Below, piece after piece: positions 30,913-38,247 of a DNA stretch of 64,000 bases. The stretch lies in the NCBI RefSeq assembly GCF_018437225.1, contig NZ_JAAMFI010000004.1, positions 1 through 64,000 on the forward strand, given 5' to 3'. Below the pieces are notes generated by a model. That model saw only the letters and a list, made by a program, of their open reading frames with translations, had not been told where the DNA came from and did no database searches. The stretch comes from Fructobacillus papyriferae (GTDB lineage: Bacteria > Bacillota > Bacilli > Lactobacillales > Lactobacillaceae). The translations under genes were made by a program, and so were the position numbers. Numbering within the stretch: position 1 is the first letter of the stretch; every line of letters starts with the position of its first letter.

Positions 30913-31788
30913 ATGCTAATTCAAACAGAAAACCTGAGCCAGCGTTATGGCGACTACCTGGCTGTAAAAGGATTGAACCTCGAAATTAATAAAGGCTCGC
31001 TTGTCGCACTCCTCGGACCAAATGGGGCGGGGAAGTCGACGACCATGCGGATGTTAACTGGCTTAGCTAAGCCTAGTGCCGGAAAAGTCACTTATGCACC
31101 AAACACAAAAATTGGCTTGGTTTTCCAAGAGTCCGTTCTGGATGCTAACTTAACTGTTCAAGAAAACCTGGCCATTCGCGCCAAGCAGTACAAGCACATC
31201 GAAGCAGCGCGAATTCTATTGTTGATTCATGATCTGGGCTTGACTAGTTTTCAAGACCAAAAGTATGGGTCATTGTCCGGCGGTCAAAAGCGCCGCGTTG
31301 ACATCGCCCGGGCCTTGCTTAATGAACCAGACGTGCTCTTCCTAGATGAACCAACGACTGGATTAGACATTCAGACCCGTAACGCCATCTGGGCACTTCT
31401 GCATGATTTGCAGGAGAATCGTGGCTTGACCATCGTCTTGACGACCCACTACCTGGATGAGGCGGACCATGCTGATGAAGTCTTTGTTATCGACCATGGT
31501 CAGTTAATTGCCTCCGGTTCGGCGATTTCAATCAAGGCAACCTATGCCAAGAACCAACTGCTCATTTGGCCAAAGGAAGAACAAGAAGAAGCGCTGAAAG
31601 ATGCGCTTGCTCGTCAAAAAATCGAGAGCAGCAAGCTCTCGGATGGCGCTTTCCAGATGGCTGGTCTAGCAATTAAAGAGGTTCTTGCCCTCTTAGAGCA
31701 GACGACACCTCTGATTGAAAACTTCGAATACCGTCCGGGTACGATGGACGACGCCTTTGTCGCACTGACTGGAAAGGAGATGCGCTAA
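30913..31788 (+). CDS. ABC transporter ATP-binding protein (drug/bacteriocin-export type)
   Basis: This 291-residue ATPase has Walker A GPNGAGKST at 35-43, signature LSGGQKRRVDIARALL and Walker B VLFLDEPTTGLD. The C-terminal 80 residues are typical of ABC-2 exporters. ATG 30913 is preceded by AAAGGAGCAAGAAT; the TTG at 30895 would be upstream of that site. TTGCTA and TATACT (30863, 30884) with only 15 bases between them may be its promoter. The permease follows at a TAATG junction, and a LytTR-DUF3021 pair lies downstream. Substrate unknown. Confidence 0.9.
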   Translation: MLIQTENLSQRYGDYLAVKGLNLEINKGSLVALLGPNGAGKSTTMRMLTGLAKPSAGKVTYAPNTKIGLVFQESVLDANLTVQENLAIRAKQYKHIEAARILLLIHDLGLTSFQDQKYGSLSGGQKRRVDIARALLNEPDVLFLDEPTTGLDIQTRNAIWALLHDLQENRGLTIVLTTHYLDEADHADEVFVIDHGQLIASGSAISIKATYAKNQLLIWPKEEQEEALKDALARQKIESSKLSDGAFQMAGLAIKEVLALLEQTTPLIENFEYRPGTMDDAFVALTGKEMR

Positions 31789-32642
31789 TGTTCTCACTTG
31801 TAAAACGGAACTTAATGCTCTATCTAAGGAATCGTTCGGGGGTCTTCTTCTCGCTCTTTGGCGCTATGATTTCCTTTGTGCTCTACCTGGTCTTTTTGAA
31901 GCAGTCGATTAAGTCCGGCTGGGCCGGCTTACCCGATGCCTCCCAGTTGTTAGACAACTGGTTAATCGCTGGTACCTTAACGATTACGGGAATCACAACG
32001 TCGCTCACGGCCTTGTCGCAGATGGTCAAAGACGAAGAACAAAAGATCGACCTGGACTTGCGACTCACGGATATCGGTCCGGTTGCGGTGCGTTCGTCTT
32101 ACTTGATTGCGGCGGCTACCATTGCCTTTCTCATGCAGGTTATTGTCTACTTGGTCATGGCGACCTACTTTGGCTTCACGGACTCGTTGGCGTTCTCATG
32201 GACAATTTTACCTGAACTGCTTTTGATTATGGTCTTATCAGCCCTGCTGGCGACGGCGGTGAACGCGATCATCGTTGGCATGATTCATTCGGTTGATTCG
32301 CTTTCCAAATTAGCGTCATTGATTGGCACTGCCTCCGGCTTCCTGGTCGGAACCTACGTGCCACTCGGTACCCTGCCGGACATGGCACAGTTCGTGATGA
32401 AGTTGACCCCAGGCACATACCTTGCGGCCCTTTATCGACAGACCTTGATGACGCCAAAATTAACGGACGTCTTTGCTAAGGCCCCCGCCCAATTGACTGA
32501 TTTTGAAAAGATGATGGGTGTTAAAATAGAATGGACAGCACTGCTGAGCCATGGCGCAACTTATTGGCTGGTCATCGTTTTGTTAGTGATTACGGCTGGT
32601 ATTTTGACCATCCAGAGTTTAAAAAAGAGGCGTTTTGCCTAA
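31788..32642 (+). CDS. ABC-2 type transporter permease
   Basis: A 284-residue membrane subunit with six hydrophobic segments and the ABC-2 organisation (short N-terminal cytosolic MFSLVKRNLMLYLRNRSGVFF). It includes the conserved loop LVGTYVPLGTLPDMAQFVMKLTPGTYLAALYR. Its ATG overlaps the ATPase stop, so the two form one exporter. Probable export of a lipid, peptide or drug; the sequence does not say which. Confidence 0.88.
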   Translation: MFSLVKRNLMLYLRNRSGVFFSLFGAMISFVLYLVFLKQSIKSGWAGLPDASQLLDNWLIAGTLTITGITTSLTALSQMVKDEEQKIDLDLRLTDIGPVAVRSSYLIAAATIAFLMQVIVYLVMATYFGFTDSLAFSWTILPELLLIMVLSALLATAVNAIIVGMIHSVDSLSKLASLIGTASGFLVGTYVPLGTLPDMAQFVMKLTPGTYLAALYRQTLMTPKLTDVFAKAPAQLTDFEKMMGVKIEWTALLSHGATYWLVIVLLVITAGILTIQSLKKRRFA

Positions 32643-32659
32643 GTTAGGTTGCAAAAATC

Positions 32660-33112
32660 GTGAAGATTGACTTTGTTGAAAAAGAAATTCCAAATGGCGA
32701 AGTGGAAGTGACGGTTGCAGCTGCTGAAAGAAATCAGCAGGTTGCCAAAGTGATTGCCGCGCTGACCTCTTTGGAAGAAAGTCGCCCAGAGGTTCTTTCT
32801 TTAAAAACAGAGGAAGGCATTCAACTGGTTAAGATAAAAGACATTATCTACATTGACGTCTCAGAAACTAACCTGCTGATATACAGCCAAAACGAATTGC
32901 TGGTCACCAAGGGGCGCTTGGTTAAATTTATGGAACGGTTGAAGAATCCGGACTTTGTTCAGGTTTCCAAACACGCCGTCGTCAACATCAACCATTTGGC
33001 TCGCTTGGAAAACTCCTTTTCGGGTTCGATGCTGGCCAAGATGAGCCGGGGAAACCAGACCATGGTAAGTCGCCGTTATGTCAAGAAGTTGACTGACCGA
33101 TTGGGACTATAG
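32660..33112 (+). CDS. LytTR-family DNA-binding regulator, GTG start
   Basis: A 150-residue stand-alone LytTR protein with no receiver domain. The LytTR fold covers about residues 45-148 (ALEE... EGIQLVKIKDIIYIDVSETN and FVQVSKHAVVNINHL). Such proteins often pair with a DUF3021 membrane protein, as here, and act as an inhibitory membrane-bound regulator pair in streptococci and lactic acid bacteria. The GTG start has only a weak ribosome binding site. It is 17 bases after the exporter permease and could control the exporter; that is inference. Confidence 0.85.
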   Translation: MKIDFVEKEIPNGEVEVTVAAAERNQQVAKVIAALTSLEESRPEVLSLKTEEGIQLVKIKDIIYIDVSETNLLIYSQNELLVTKGRLVKFMERLKNPDFVQVSKHAVVNINHLARLENSFSGSMLAKMSRGNQTMVSRRYVKKLTDRLGL

Positions 33113-33122
33113 GAGCAAAAGC

Positions 33123-33530
33123 ATGAAAAAAATTATCCAACACATTGTCTCTGGAATCGGTTTTGGATCAGCGACCTACTTGATTATTTTGTCGCTCCAA
33201 GACACGTCATCCGTGACCATCCCTTTGCAAGACATCTGGGCTATTTTGCTCATGTCAGCCTGCATCGGATTACTGTCCACAATTTTTGACAGCGACCGTC
33301 TATCCTTTTTTACTCTTTTCATCATTCACCTGCTTGGAACGGCAGTCATCGTTTGGCTGACTGGTAAGACAACCGGCTGCTTTCATACAGACATGAATAA
33401 CCCCGTGATTTGGCTCTACTTCAGCATCGCCTATGCCATTATTTGGCTTGTCATTCTCATGAACATGAAGAAGACGGTGTCAGACATTAACAGGGCGCTG
33501 ACCAACCGCCAGCAAAATAAAAAAGACTAA
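33123..33530 (+). CDS. DUF3021 family membrane protein
   Basis: A 135-residue protein with four hydrophobic segments (about 5-20, 36-52, 59-78, 96-113), as in DUF3021 proteins that sequester a neighbouring LytTR regulator. It follows the LytTR gene by ten bases with AGGAGCAAAAGC before the ATG. The C-terminal tail is basic and polar (RALTNRQQNKKD). The stop lies inside the terminator stem. Confidence 0.82.
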   Translation: MKKIIQHIVSGIGFGSATYLIILSLQDTSSVTIPLQDIWAILLMSACIGLLSTIFDSDRLSFFTLFIIHLLGTAVIVWLTGKTTGCFHTDMNNPVIWLYFSIAYAIIWLVILMNMKKTVSDINRALTNRQQNKKD

Positions 33531-33550
33531 GGACTGCTTAGTCTTTTTTA
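33520..33550 (+). terminator. Terminator after the DUF3021 gene
   Basis: A 12-pair stem (AAAAAGACTAAG with CTTAGTCTTTTT) and T run; the last codons and stop of the gene form the 5' arm. Confidence 0.88.
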
Positions 33551-33594
33551 ATTCGCTTCGTCTACTGGCAAAAGCGGCCCAAAGGCGCTCAATA

Positions 33595-33603
33595 TGGTAA
33601 AAT
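33595..33603 (+). promoter_or_regulatory. Extended -10 immediately before ecfA1
   Basis: TGGTAAAAT with TAAAAT at 33598-33603 and no clear -35. The likely start of transcription is about 33610-33612, where the ecfA1 ATG lies, so the mRNA may have almost no 5' leader. Confidence 0.5.
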
Positions 33604-33611
33604 AGCAGGTA

Positions 33612-34433
33612 ATGACAGACGCAATCACAATCAAAAATCTAACCTATTCCTACCCGGATCAAGGCGAATTATTCAAAGGTTTCGACTTGACGGTCCAGAA
33701 AGGCGAGTGGCTTTCGATCGTTGGCCACAACGGCTCTGGAAAGTCGACTTTGGCCAAGCTGATTTTGGGCTTGCTGGACTTCGACAAGGGCCACATCTCG
33801 GTCTTTGGAAAGAAACTGTCCGAAGAGACCTTGGCCGCCATTCGTGCCGAAGTCGGCATGGTTTTCCAAAACCCGGACAATCAGTTCGTCGGGGCGACCG
33901 TCGCTGACGACGTGGCCTTTGGTCTGGAAAACCGGCAGGTGCCCTCCCTTGAAATGCCAGCCAAGATCGAAGCCGCTTTGCGTCAAGTTGAGATGCTCGA
34001 CTATGCCGAACGCGAACCGCACACCTTGTCCGGCGGTCAGAAGCAGCGGGTGGCGATGGCTTCCGTGTTGGCGCTGCAACCTCGAGTGATTATCCTCGAC
34101 GAAGCAACCGCGATGCTCGATCCGGAGGGCAAACAGGCGGTTTTGAAAACAATCAAGGAACTGAAGGCTGCTTACCAAGAGAAGCTGACCATGATCGTCA
34201 TCACCCACGACATGGAGGAGGCCGCCTTGGCCGACCGCGTGGTGGTCTTGGATGACGGGCAGCTCGTTTATGACGAAGCCCCCGAAACGCTCTTTTTAAA
34301 GGGTCATGCCCTGCAGGAACTGGGCTTGACACAGCCTTTTGCTATGGCTCTGCAAAGCGCTCTTGGACTCCAAAACCCTTCGTATCAATCCAAGCAGGAG
34401 TTGGCCACATGGTTATCGACATTGAAGGCGTAG
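33612..34433 (+). CDS. ecfA1: ECF transporter ATPase EcfA1
   Basis: EcfA1 (273 residues) forms with EcfA2 and EcfT the shared energising module for vitamin-specific S components. Walker A GHNGSGKST is at 38-46, signature TLSGGQKQRVAMASVL and Walker B VIILDEATAMLDPEG. The Q-loop reads FQNPDNQFVGATVADDVAFG. The start is ATG 33612; only AGG two bases upstream could act as a ribosome binding site, fitting a leaderless or near-leaderless transcript. It overlaps ecfA2 by 25 bases. Confidence 0.95.
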   Translation: MTDAITIKNLTYSYPDQGELFKGFDLTVQKGEWLSIVGHNGSGKSTLAKLILGLLDFDKGHISVFGKKLSEETLAAIRAEVGMVFQNPDNQFVGATVADDVAFGLENRQVPSLEMPAKIEAALRQVEMLDYAEREPHTLSGGQKQRVAMASVLALQPRVIILDEATAMLDPEGKQAVLKTIKELKAAYQEKLTMIVITHDMEEAALADRVVVLDDGQLVYDEAPETLFLKGHALQELGLTQPFAMALQSALGLQNPSYQSKQELATWLSTLKA

Positions 34434-35296
34434 ATTTCGCCTATGGTGCTGGCAAACAGTCGGTGCCGGTTTTAAAAGACATTAATTTAACGATCAAAGA
34501 AGGACAGATTACTGCCATCATTGGCCAAACTGGTTCGGGCAAATCCACTCTTGTTCAGCAGCTAAACGCCTTGCTGAAGCCAAGCAAGGGGCAGGTGGTC
34601 ATCGGCGCTCACAAGATCTCGAAAAATACCAAGGAAAAATACTTGGCGCCCATTCGTTCAGCAGTCGGGATGGTTTTTCAGTTTCCTGAAAGCCAGCTTT
34701 TTGCCGCAACCGTTCTAGAAGACGTGATGTATGGCCCTAAAAACTTTGGCGCAAGTGAAGAAGAAGCTAAAAAAGCGGCGGTTCAAGCACTCAAGCAAGT
34801 CGGCTTTGATGACCGTCTTATCGATCAGTCGCCCTTTAACCTCTCCGGTGGGCAAATGCGCCGCGTCGCCCTGGCTGGAGTGCTTGCCATGAATCCAGAC
34901 ACGATGGTCTTCGATGAGCCAGCAGCCGGCTTGGACCCACAGGGTCAGGCCGAGCTGCTCGCCCTTTTGAAAGACCTCCGTGAGGCCGGCAAGACAATCG
35001 TTTTGATTTCACACCAAATGGAGCAGGTGCTGGCCCTCGCTGATCAAGTGATCGTGATGAAGGCGGGGCAAGTTGAAGCAAACGAGACAACGGCCGAGCT
35101 TTTCGCCCGGCCCAAGGACTGGTTTGCCGACCAACATTTAGACTTGCCAGAGACCATTGCTTTCCAGAAGGAATTGGCTAAAGCAGGCTTTACCTTCGAC
35201 CATTTGGCTAAAACGATCGAAGATCTGGCGGACCAATTAAAAGGCCAGCTTGACCTAGCCAAACTTTCCAAAGAAGAGGTGAGCGCCCATGAATAA
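34409..35296 (+). CDS. ecfA2: ECF transporter ATPase EcfA2
   Basis: EcfA2 (295 residues) is the partner ATPase. Walker [10 protein letters not shown] is at 39-47, the Q-loop segment [20 protein letters not shown], signature [17 protein letters not shown] and Walker [21 protein letters not shown] within the end of ecfA1 drives its ATG. It overlaps ecfT by eight bases. Confidence 0.95.
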   Translation: MVIDIEGVDFAYGAGKQSVPVLKDINLTIKEGQITAIIGQTGSGKSTLVQQLNALLKPSKGQVVIGAHKISKNTKEKYLAPIRSAVGMVFQFPESQLFAATVLEDVMYGPKNFGASEEEAKKAAVQALKQVGFDDRLIDQSPFNLSGGQMRRVALAGVLAMNPDTMVFDEPAAGLDPQGQAELLALLKDLREAGKTIVLISHQMEQVLALADQVIVMKAGQVEANETTAELFARPKDWFADQHLDLPETIAFQKELAKAGFTFDHLAKTIEDLADQLKGQLDLAKLSKEEVSAHE

Positions 35297-36086
35297 TCTC
35301 GTGATCGGACAATTCGTCCCGGGATCTGGTCTGCTCTATCGTTTAGATCCAAGAACTAAAATTTTGATGACGGTGGTCTACGTCTTTTTGCTGGTTTTTG
35401 CCAATAACTGGGCAACTTATCTGTGGGCTGCCGGCTTTTTGCTTGTTGCTTTACTGTTGACCAAGCAGGGTCTGGGCCTCTACTGGCGGGGACTGAAGCC
35501 CATTTTATGGTTGATTCTCTTTACGGTTATCTTGCAGTTGCTCTTCTCGGGTGGCACACCGGTTCTTTTCCAGGCTGGTCCTGTCAAAGTCACTCAACCA
35601 GGGCTGCAAAACGCCCTCTTTGTCGTCGTCCGATTCGTGCTCATTGTTTTAATGTCCACGATTTTGACGATTACGACAGCGCCAACGGCCATTGCCTCGG
35701 CCATCGAATCCTTGCTAAAGCCACTGAAGGCCTTCCGGGTACCGGTGGCCGAACTGGCCTTGATGCTTTCCATTGCCTTGCGTTTTGTTCCATTGCTGAT
35801 GGCCGAAACGGATAAGATTATGAAGGCACAAAAGTCCCGGGGGATGTCTTTTTCAAACGGTTCTTTGGTCAAACGCGCCAAAGCAGTGGTGCCGCTATTA
35901 GTCCCACTTTTTGTTGGGGCCCTACAGCGTGCCCTGGATTTGGCCAATGCCATGGAAGTTCGCGGTTTTGAAACCGCCGAGGGTCGAACGAGATATCGAG
36001 AGCTTTCCTATGAACGGGAGGACACCGTCGCCTTCTTTGCCACACTCATTTTTATTTTTGGCTTTATCTGGCTTTCAATTAGATGA
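35289..36086 (+). CDS. ecfT: ECF transporter transmembrane subunit EcfT
   Basis: EcfT (265 residues) couples the two ATPases to interchangeable S subunits. It has about five to six membrane segments and the two cytosolic coupling helices with the typical AKSRG-like and AMEVRGF motifs (AQKSRGMSF and [17 protein letters not shown]). It is translationally coupled to ecfA2, and truA follows after 26 bases. Confidence 0.94.
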   Translation: MNNLVIGQFVPGSGLLYRLDPRTKILMTVVYVFLLVFANNWATYLWAAGFLLVALLLTKQGLGLYWRGLKPILWLILFTVILQLLFSGGTPVLFQAGPVKVTQPGLQNALFVVVRFVLIVLMSTILTITTAPTAIASAIESLLKPLKAFRVPVAELALMLSIALRFVPLLMAETDKIMKAQKSRGMSFSNGSLVKRAKAVVPLLVPLFVGALQRALDLANAMEVRGFETAEGRTRYRELSYEREDTVAFFATLIFIFGFIWLSIR

Positions 36087-36112
36087 GAAATAGTTACTGA
36101 AAGGAGCTCGGT

Positions 36113-36895
36113 ATGCCACGCTACCGTGCAGTTATTGCTTACGATGGTTCGGATTTTCTGGGCTTTCAAATTCAATCCAAAAACGGTGTCGAACGGCACC
36201 GCACCGTTCAAGGGGAATTGATCAAGGCCGTTAATCAGATGGGGAAAAATCCGGTCGAACGGATCAAAGTTGTTGGGGCTTCAAGAACCGACACGGGAGT
36301 TCATGCCAACGGCCAAGTGGTCCACTTCGACCTACCCTTTGATATCCCGGGTGAGGGTGTCCGAAAAGGGCTGAACACCATTTTGCCACGAGACATCTTG
36401 GTAAAAGAGGTCAGGCAAGTGGATGAGGACTTTCACGCCCGCTTTTCCTCCCACCACAAACGCTATTATTATCGCGTATCGACCTGTGATTATGTGGACC
36501 CTTTCAAAAGACGCTATACCGGCCATTTCCATTGGAAGCTCGATCCGAAACAAATCGAAGAAGCCTTGCCAGATTTGATTGGGGAACAAGACTTTGCCAC
36601 CTTTGCCGCCTCCGGTAACCAAACGGCGACGACCGTTCGGACGATCACGAAGGCGGAAGTCGAGGTGAAAGAAGAAGAGCAGGAGCTAGTCTTTACTTTT
36701 GAAGGAAACGCCTTTTTGTACAATCAGATTCGTATTATGGTGGGCGTTTTGCTTGAAATTGGAACCGGTCGGCGGGCTTCCGACTGCATTCCAGAGCTGA
36801 TTGCGGCCCATGACCGAGAAAAAGCGCGTTACACCGCACCGGCTGCTGGTTTATATTTGGATCACATCGACTATAATGGAGATAGTGAACAATAA
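36113..36895 (+). CDS. truA: tRNA pseudouridine(38-40) synthase TruA
   Basis: TruA (260 residues) converts uridines 38-40 in the tRNA anticodon arm to pseudouridine. The catalytic aspartate is D60 in GASRTDTGVHA. The C-terminal half has ESGNAFLYNQIRIMVG-like EGNAFLYNQIRIMVGVLLEIG. AAAGGAGCTCGGT precedes the ATG. In related genomes rplM-rpsI often follow; here 3.1 kb of other genes intervenes. Confidence 0.95.
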   Translation: MPRYRAVIAYDGSDFLGFQIQSKNGVERHRTVQGELIKAVNQMGKNPVERIKVVGASRTDTGVHANGQVVHFDLPFDIPGEGVRKGLNTILPRDILVKEVRQVDEDFHARFSSHHKRYYYRVSTCDYVDPFKRRYTGHFHWKLDPKQIEEALPDLIGEQDFATFAASGNQTATTVRTITKAEVEVKEEEQELVFTFEGNAFLYNQIRIMVGVLLEIGTGRRASDCIPELIAAHDREKARYTAPAAGLYLDHIDYNGDSEQ

Positions 36896-36907
36896 AGGGG
36901 GATAACG

Positions 36908-37318
36908 ATGACCTTATTTGAAGAATATGCACAGGCGGCTAAAGGCCTACTTTATGTGGCAACGGCTAAAGACGATCAGCCGGGATTACGGATTATGGGC
37001 TTTGCGATGGATCCCAAAAAGATCAACCACTGGTATCTGGTCAGCCAACCGGATGCTGCTAAAATGACTGATTTGAAAGAAAACGACCGGGTGGCCATCA
37101 TGACTGTGATGAATGAAAACGGGGCGCGGATTGAGTCTAACCAGGCTACGCTTCGACCAGCAAAGCAGACCTGGTCGGATGTGAAGGACTACTTTACCAA
37201 TCCTATTTTTCACAAAAATCACCCGCACCCAGAAGAGGAAACGCTGCTGGAATTACGAATCGAATCCGCCCGCTTGGCTTCCTATGCTGGTGAAGAAGTC
37301 ATCACCTTTGAAGATTAG
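36908..37318 (+). CDS. Pyridoxamine 5'-phosphate oxidase-like flavin protein
   Basis: A 136-residue small split-barrel protein of the PNPOx-like group. Recognisable are the N-terminal GLLYVATAKDDQPGLRIMGFAMD segment and RVAIMTVMNENGARIESNQATL, which fit FMN-binding strands. It probably reduces or binds a flavin-dependent substrate, but the exact role of this short subgroup is unknown. GGGGGATAACG precedes the ATG 13 bases after truA. Confidence 0.8.
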   Translation: MTLFEEYAQAAKGLLYVATAKDDQPGLRIMGFAMDPKKINHWYLVSQPDAAKMTDLKENDRVAIMTVMNENGARIESNQATLRPAKQTWSDVKDYFTNPIFHKNHPHPEEETLLELRIESARLASYAGEEVITFED

Positions 37319-37324
37319 AAAAAA

Positions 37325-37352
37325 GAACCGCCGCTTAAGCGACGGTTTTTTT
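37325..37352 (+). terminator. Terminator after the flavin protein gene
   Basis: AACCGCCGCT/AGCGACGGTT imperfect stem with a run of seven T residues. Confidence 0.85.
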
Positions 37353-37431
37353 GTTGAACAGATGAAATTGATCATTCTTTTTATACTTTTTCAATAAATG
37401 TGTATTATATTAAAAAACTTAAATAAAAATC

Positions 37432-37460
37432 TTGCTTTCTACCCAGACCAATGGTAAATT
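37432..37460 (+). promoter_or_regulatory. Promoter of the small peptide gene
   Basis: TTGCTT (37432-37437), a 17-base spacer and TAAATT (37455-37460) preceded by TGG (extended -10). Confidence 0.6.
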
Positions 37461-37468
37461 AAAGATAA

Positions 37469-37482
37469 GAACTGGCCAGTTC
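37469..37482. promoter_or_regulatory. 14-base perfect palindrome, candidate operator
   Basis: GAACTGGCCAGTTC is its own reverse complement. It begins eight bases after the -10 hexamer, overlapping the likely transcription start of the small peptide gene. This is the place and symmetry expected of a dimeric repressor site. It could also fold as a small stem in the RNA. Confidence 0.5.
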
Positions 37483-37516
37483 CCAACTGTTAAAACGAGA
37501 ATGTGAGGGATTAAAG

Positions 37517-37699
37517 ATGAACCACGATATGTTATTGTCGGCTTTCCAGGCCATCCACCTACCATCACTTGATGTGAGCGGTGCCATTTACAACCTCTGC
37601 CACGGAATTGGTGGTGGTATCCACACGGCCGTGACGGTTATTCACGACTCTGCACACGCCTGCGTGACCGGCTTTACGAGCGGCTTGTTGGGCAATTAA
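37517..37699 (+). CDS. Small 60-residue peptide with heptad-spaced histidines
   Basis: Unrecognised. The product is a mostly helical, moderately hydrophobic peptide with six histidines and two cysteines. C28, H29, H36, H43, H47 and C49 fall in the region LCHGIGGGIHTAVTVIHDSAHAC. H29, H36 and H43 are spaced by seven, so they would line one face of a helix. The gene has its own promoter, a palindrome at the start site, GTGAGGGATTAAAG as ribosome binding site, and a strong terminator, so it is very likely real. Metal or haem binding, a bacteriocin-like membrane peptide and a toxin are all possible; no immunity or export gene is adjacent. Confidence 0.7.
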   Translation: MNHDMLLSAFQAIHLPSLDVSGAIYNLCHGIGGGIHTAVTVIHDSAHACVTGFTSGLLGN

Positions 37700-37702
37700 T
37701 CA

Positions 37703-37737
37703 AAAAAAGCTCCTGCTGAAGGCAGGGGCTTTTTTGA
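37703..37737 (+). terminator. Terminator after the small peptide gene
   Basis: AAAAAGCTCCTGC pairs with GCAGGGGCTTTTTT around a short loop; strong T run. Confidence 0.92.
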
Positions 37738-37779
37738 TGTTGTAAGCGCATGAGTTAAAGGACAATAATTTTAATTTTG

Positions 37780-38185
37780 TATAATAACAGCCAACCTATT
37801 CGAATATTTAAAGATTTTCTTCCTTATTACCACGAATCGTGGTATAAATAAATCAGGATCAGGCCGATTGAACTTTCTTTGCTGGCCTGAAGAACCTTGA
37901 CAGGTTCTCCTTCGCTTTCCTGTCAAACTTCTCTTCCCATGTAAGTATGCCTAGTCATACCGGTGATGACCGGATTGGCTTCTTATACGTGTTTTTCAGG
38001 GGAGGATTGAAGAACGTTTCTTTTGGTTTCGGGACAGCTTTTTTCCAAATCTTTCTGATTCAGCTCGTCTTTGGTTCATTCATAAGTTCGTCAACTGACT
38101 TTGTAGTAGCGGGATGCTACACAATCGCCTGATCCTGATCGGCTGGCAGCCAATGCAACATCTTGGCTGCCGGTCTTTTCATTTC
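37780..38185 (+). ncRNA. Candidate structured non-coding RNA with long closing stem
   Basis: TATAAT (37780-37785) precedes a stretch with no convincing gene. An 18-pair closing stem joins 37852-37870 to 38122-38139 with one bulge. Inside are TCAGGCC/GGCCTGA (37859 with 37884), AGAACC/GGTTCT (37891 with 37903), TTGACAGG/CCTGTCAA (37897 with 37919), CCGGT/ACCGG (37960 with 37969) and GTAGC/GCTAC near 38106. Several are mutually exclusive, as in a switching RNA. A TACCACG/CGTGGTA hairpin sits just 5' (37829-37843). GGCAGCCA/TGGCTGCC followed by a T-rich run (about 38145-38178) looks like the terminator. It lacks the signatures of SRP RNA, tmRNA and RNase P RNA. A transposable MITE with 18-base ends is the main alternative. 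Confidence 0.5.
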
Positions 38186-38194
38186 AAAAGAAAA

Positions 38195-38231
38195 GCCCCC
38201 GATCTTAGTCTTTCAACGTATCGGGGGTTAT
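38195..38231 (-). terminator. Terminator of the adhesin gene
   Basis: Read on the minus strand, CCCCCGAT and ATCGGGGG form an eight-pair stem followed by CTTTTCTTTT. It separates the adhesin transcript from the converging candidate RNA. Confidence 0.85.
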
Positions 38232-38247
38232 CGATTATCTATGGGCT

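Noticed and set aside
37739-37754. Catabolite-response (CcpA) site TTGTAAGCGCATGAGT
   Set aside because: Left half fits, but the right half lacks the CA of the consensus; too weak to claim.
37947-38132. 61-codon hydrophobic frame inside the structured RNA region
   Set aside because: No ribosome binding site before the ATG, and the bases are taken up by helices of the candidate RNA. The peptide resembles nothing known.
37852-38139. MITE bounded by 18-base inverted ends
   Set aside because: No target duplication is seen at the ends, and promoter plus terminator fit an RNA gene better; kept as an alternative.
37780-38185. SRP RNA, tmRNA or RNase P RNA as identity of the structured RNA
   Set aside because: None of the conserved cores (GGTCAGG-GGAAG region, T-loop GGTTCRA, GAGGAAAGTCC) is present.
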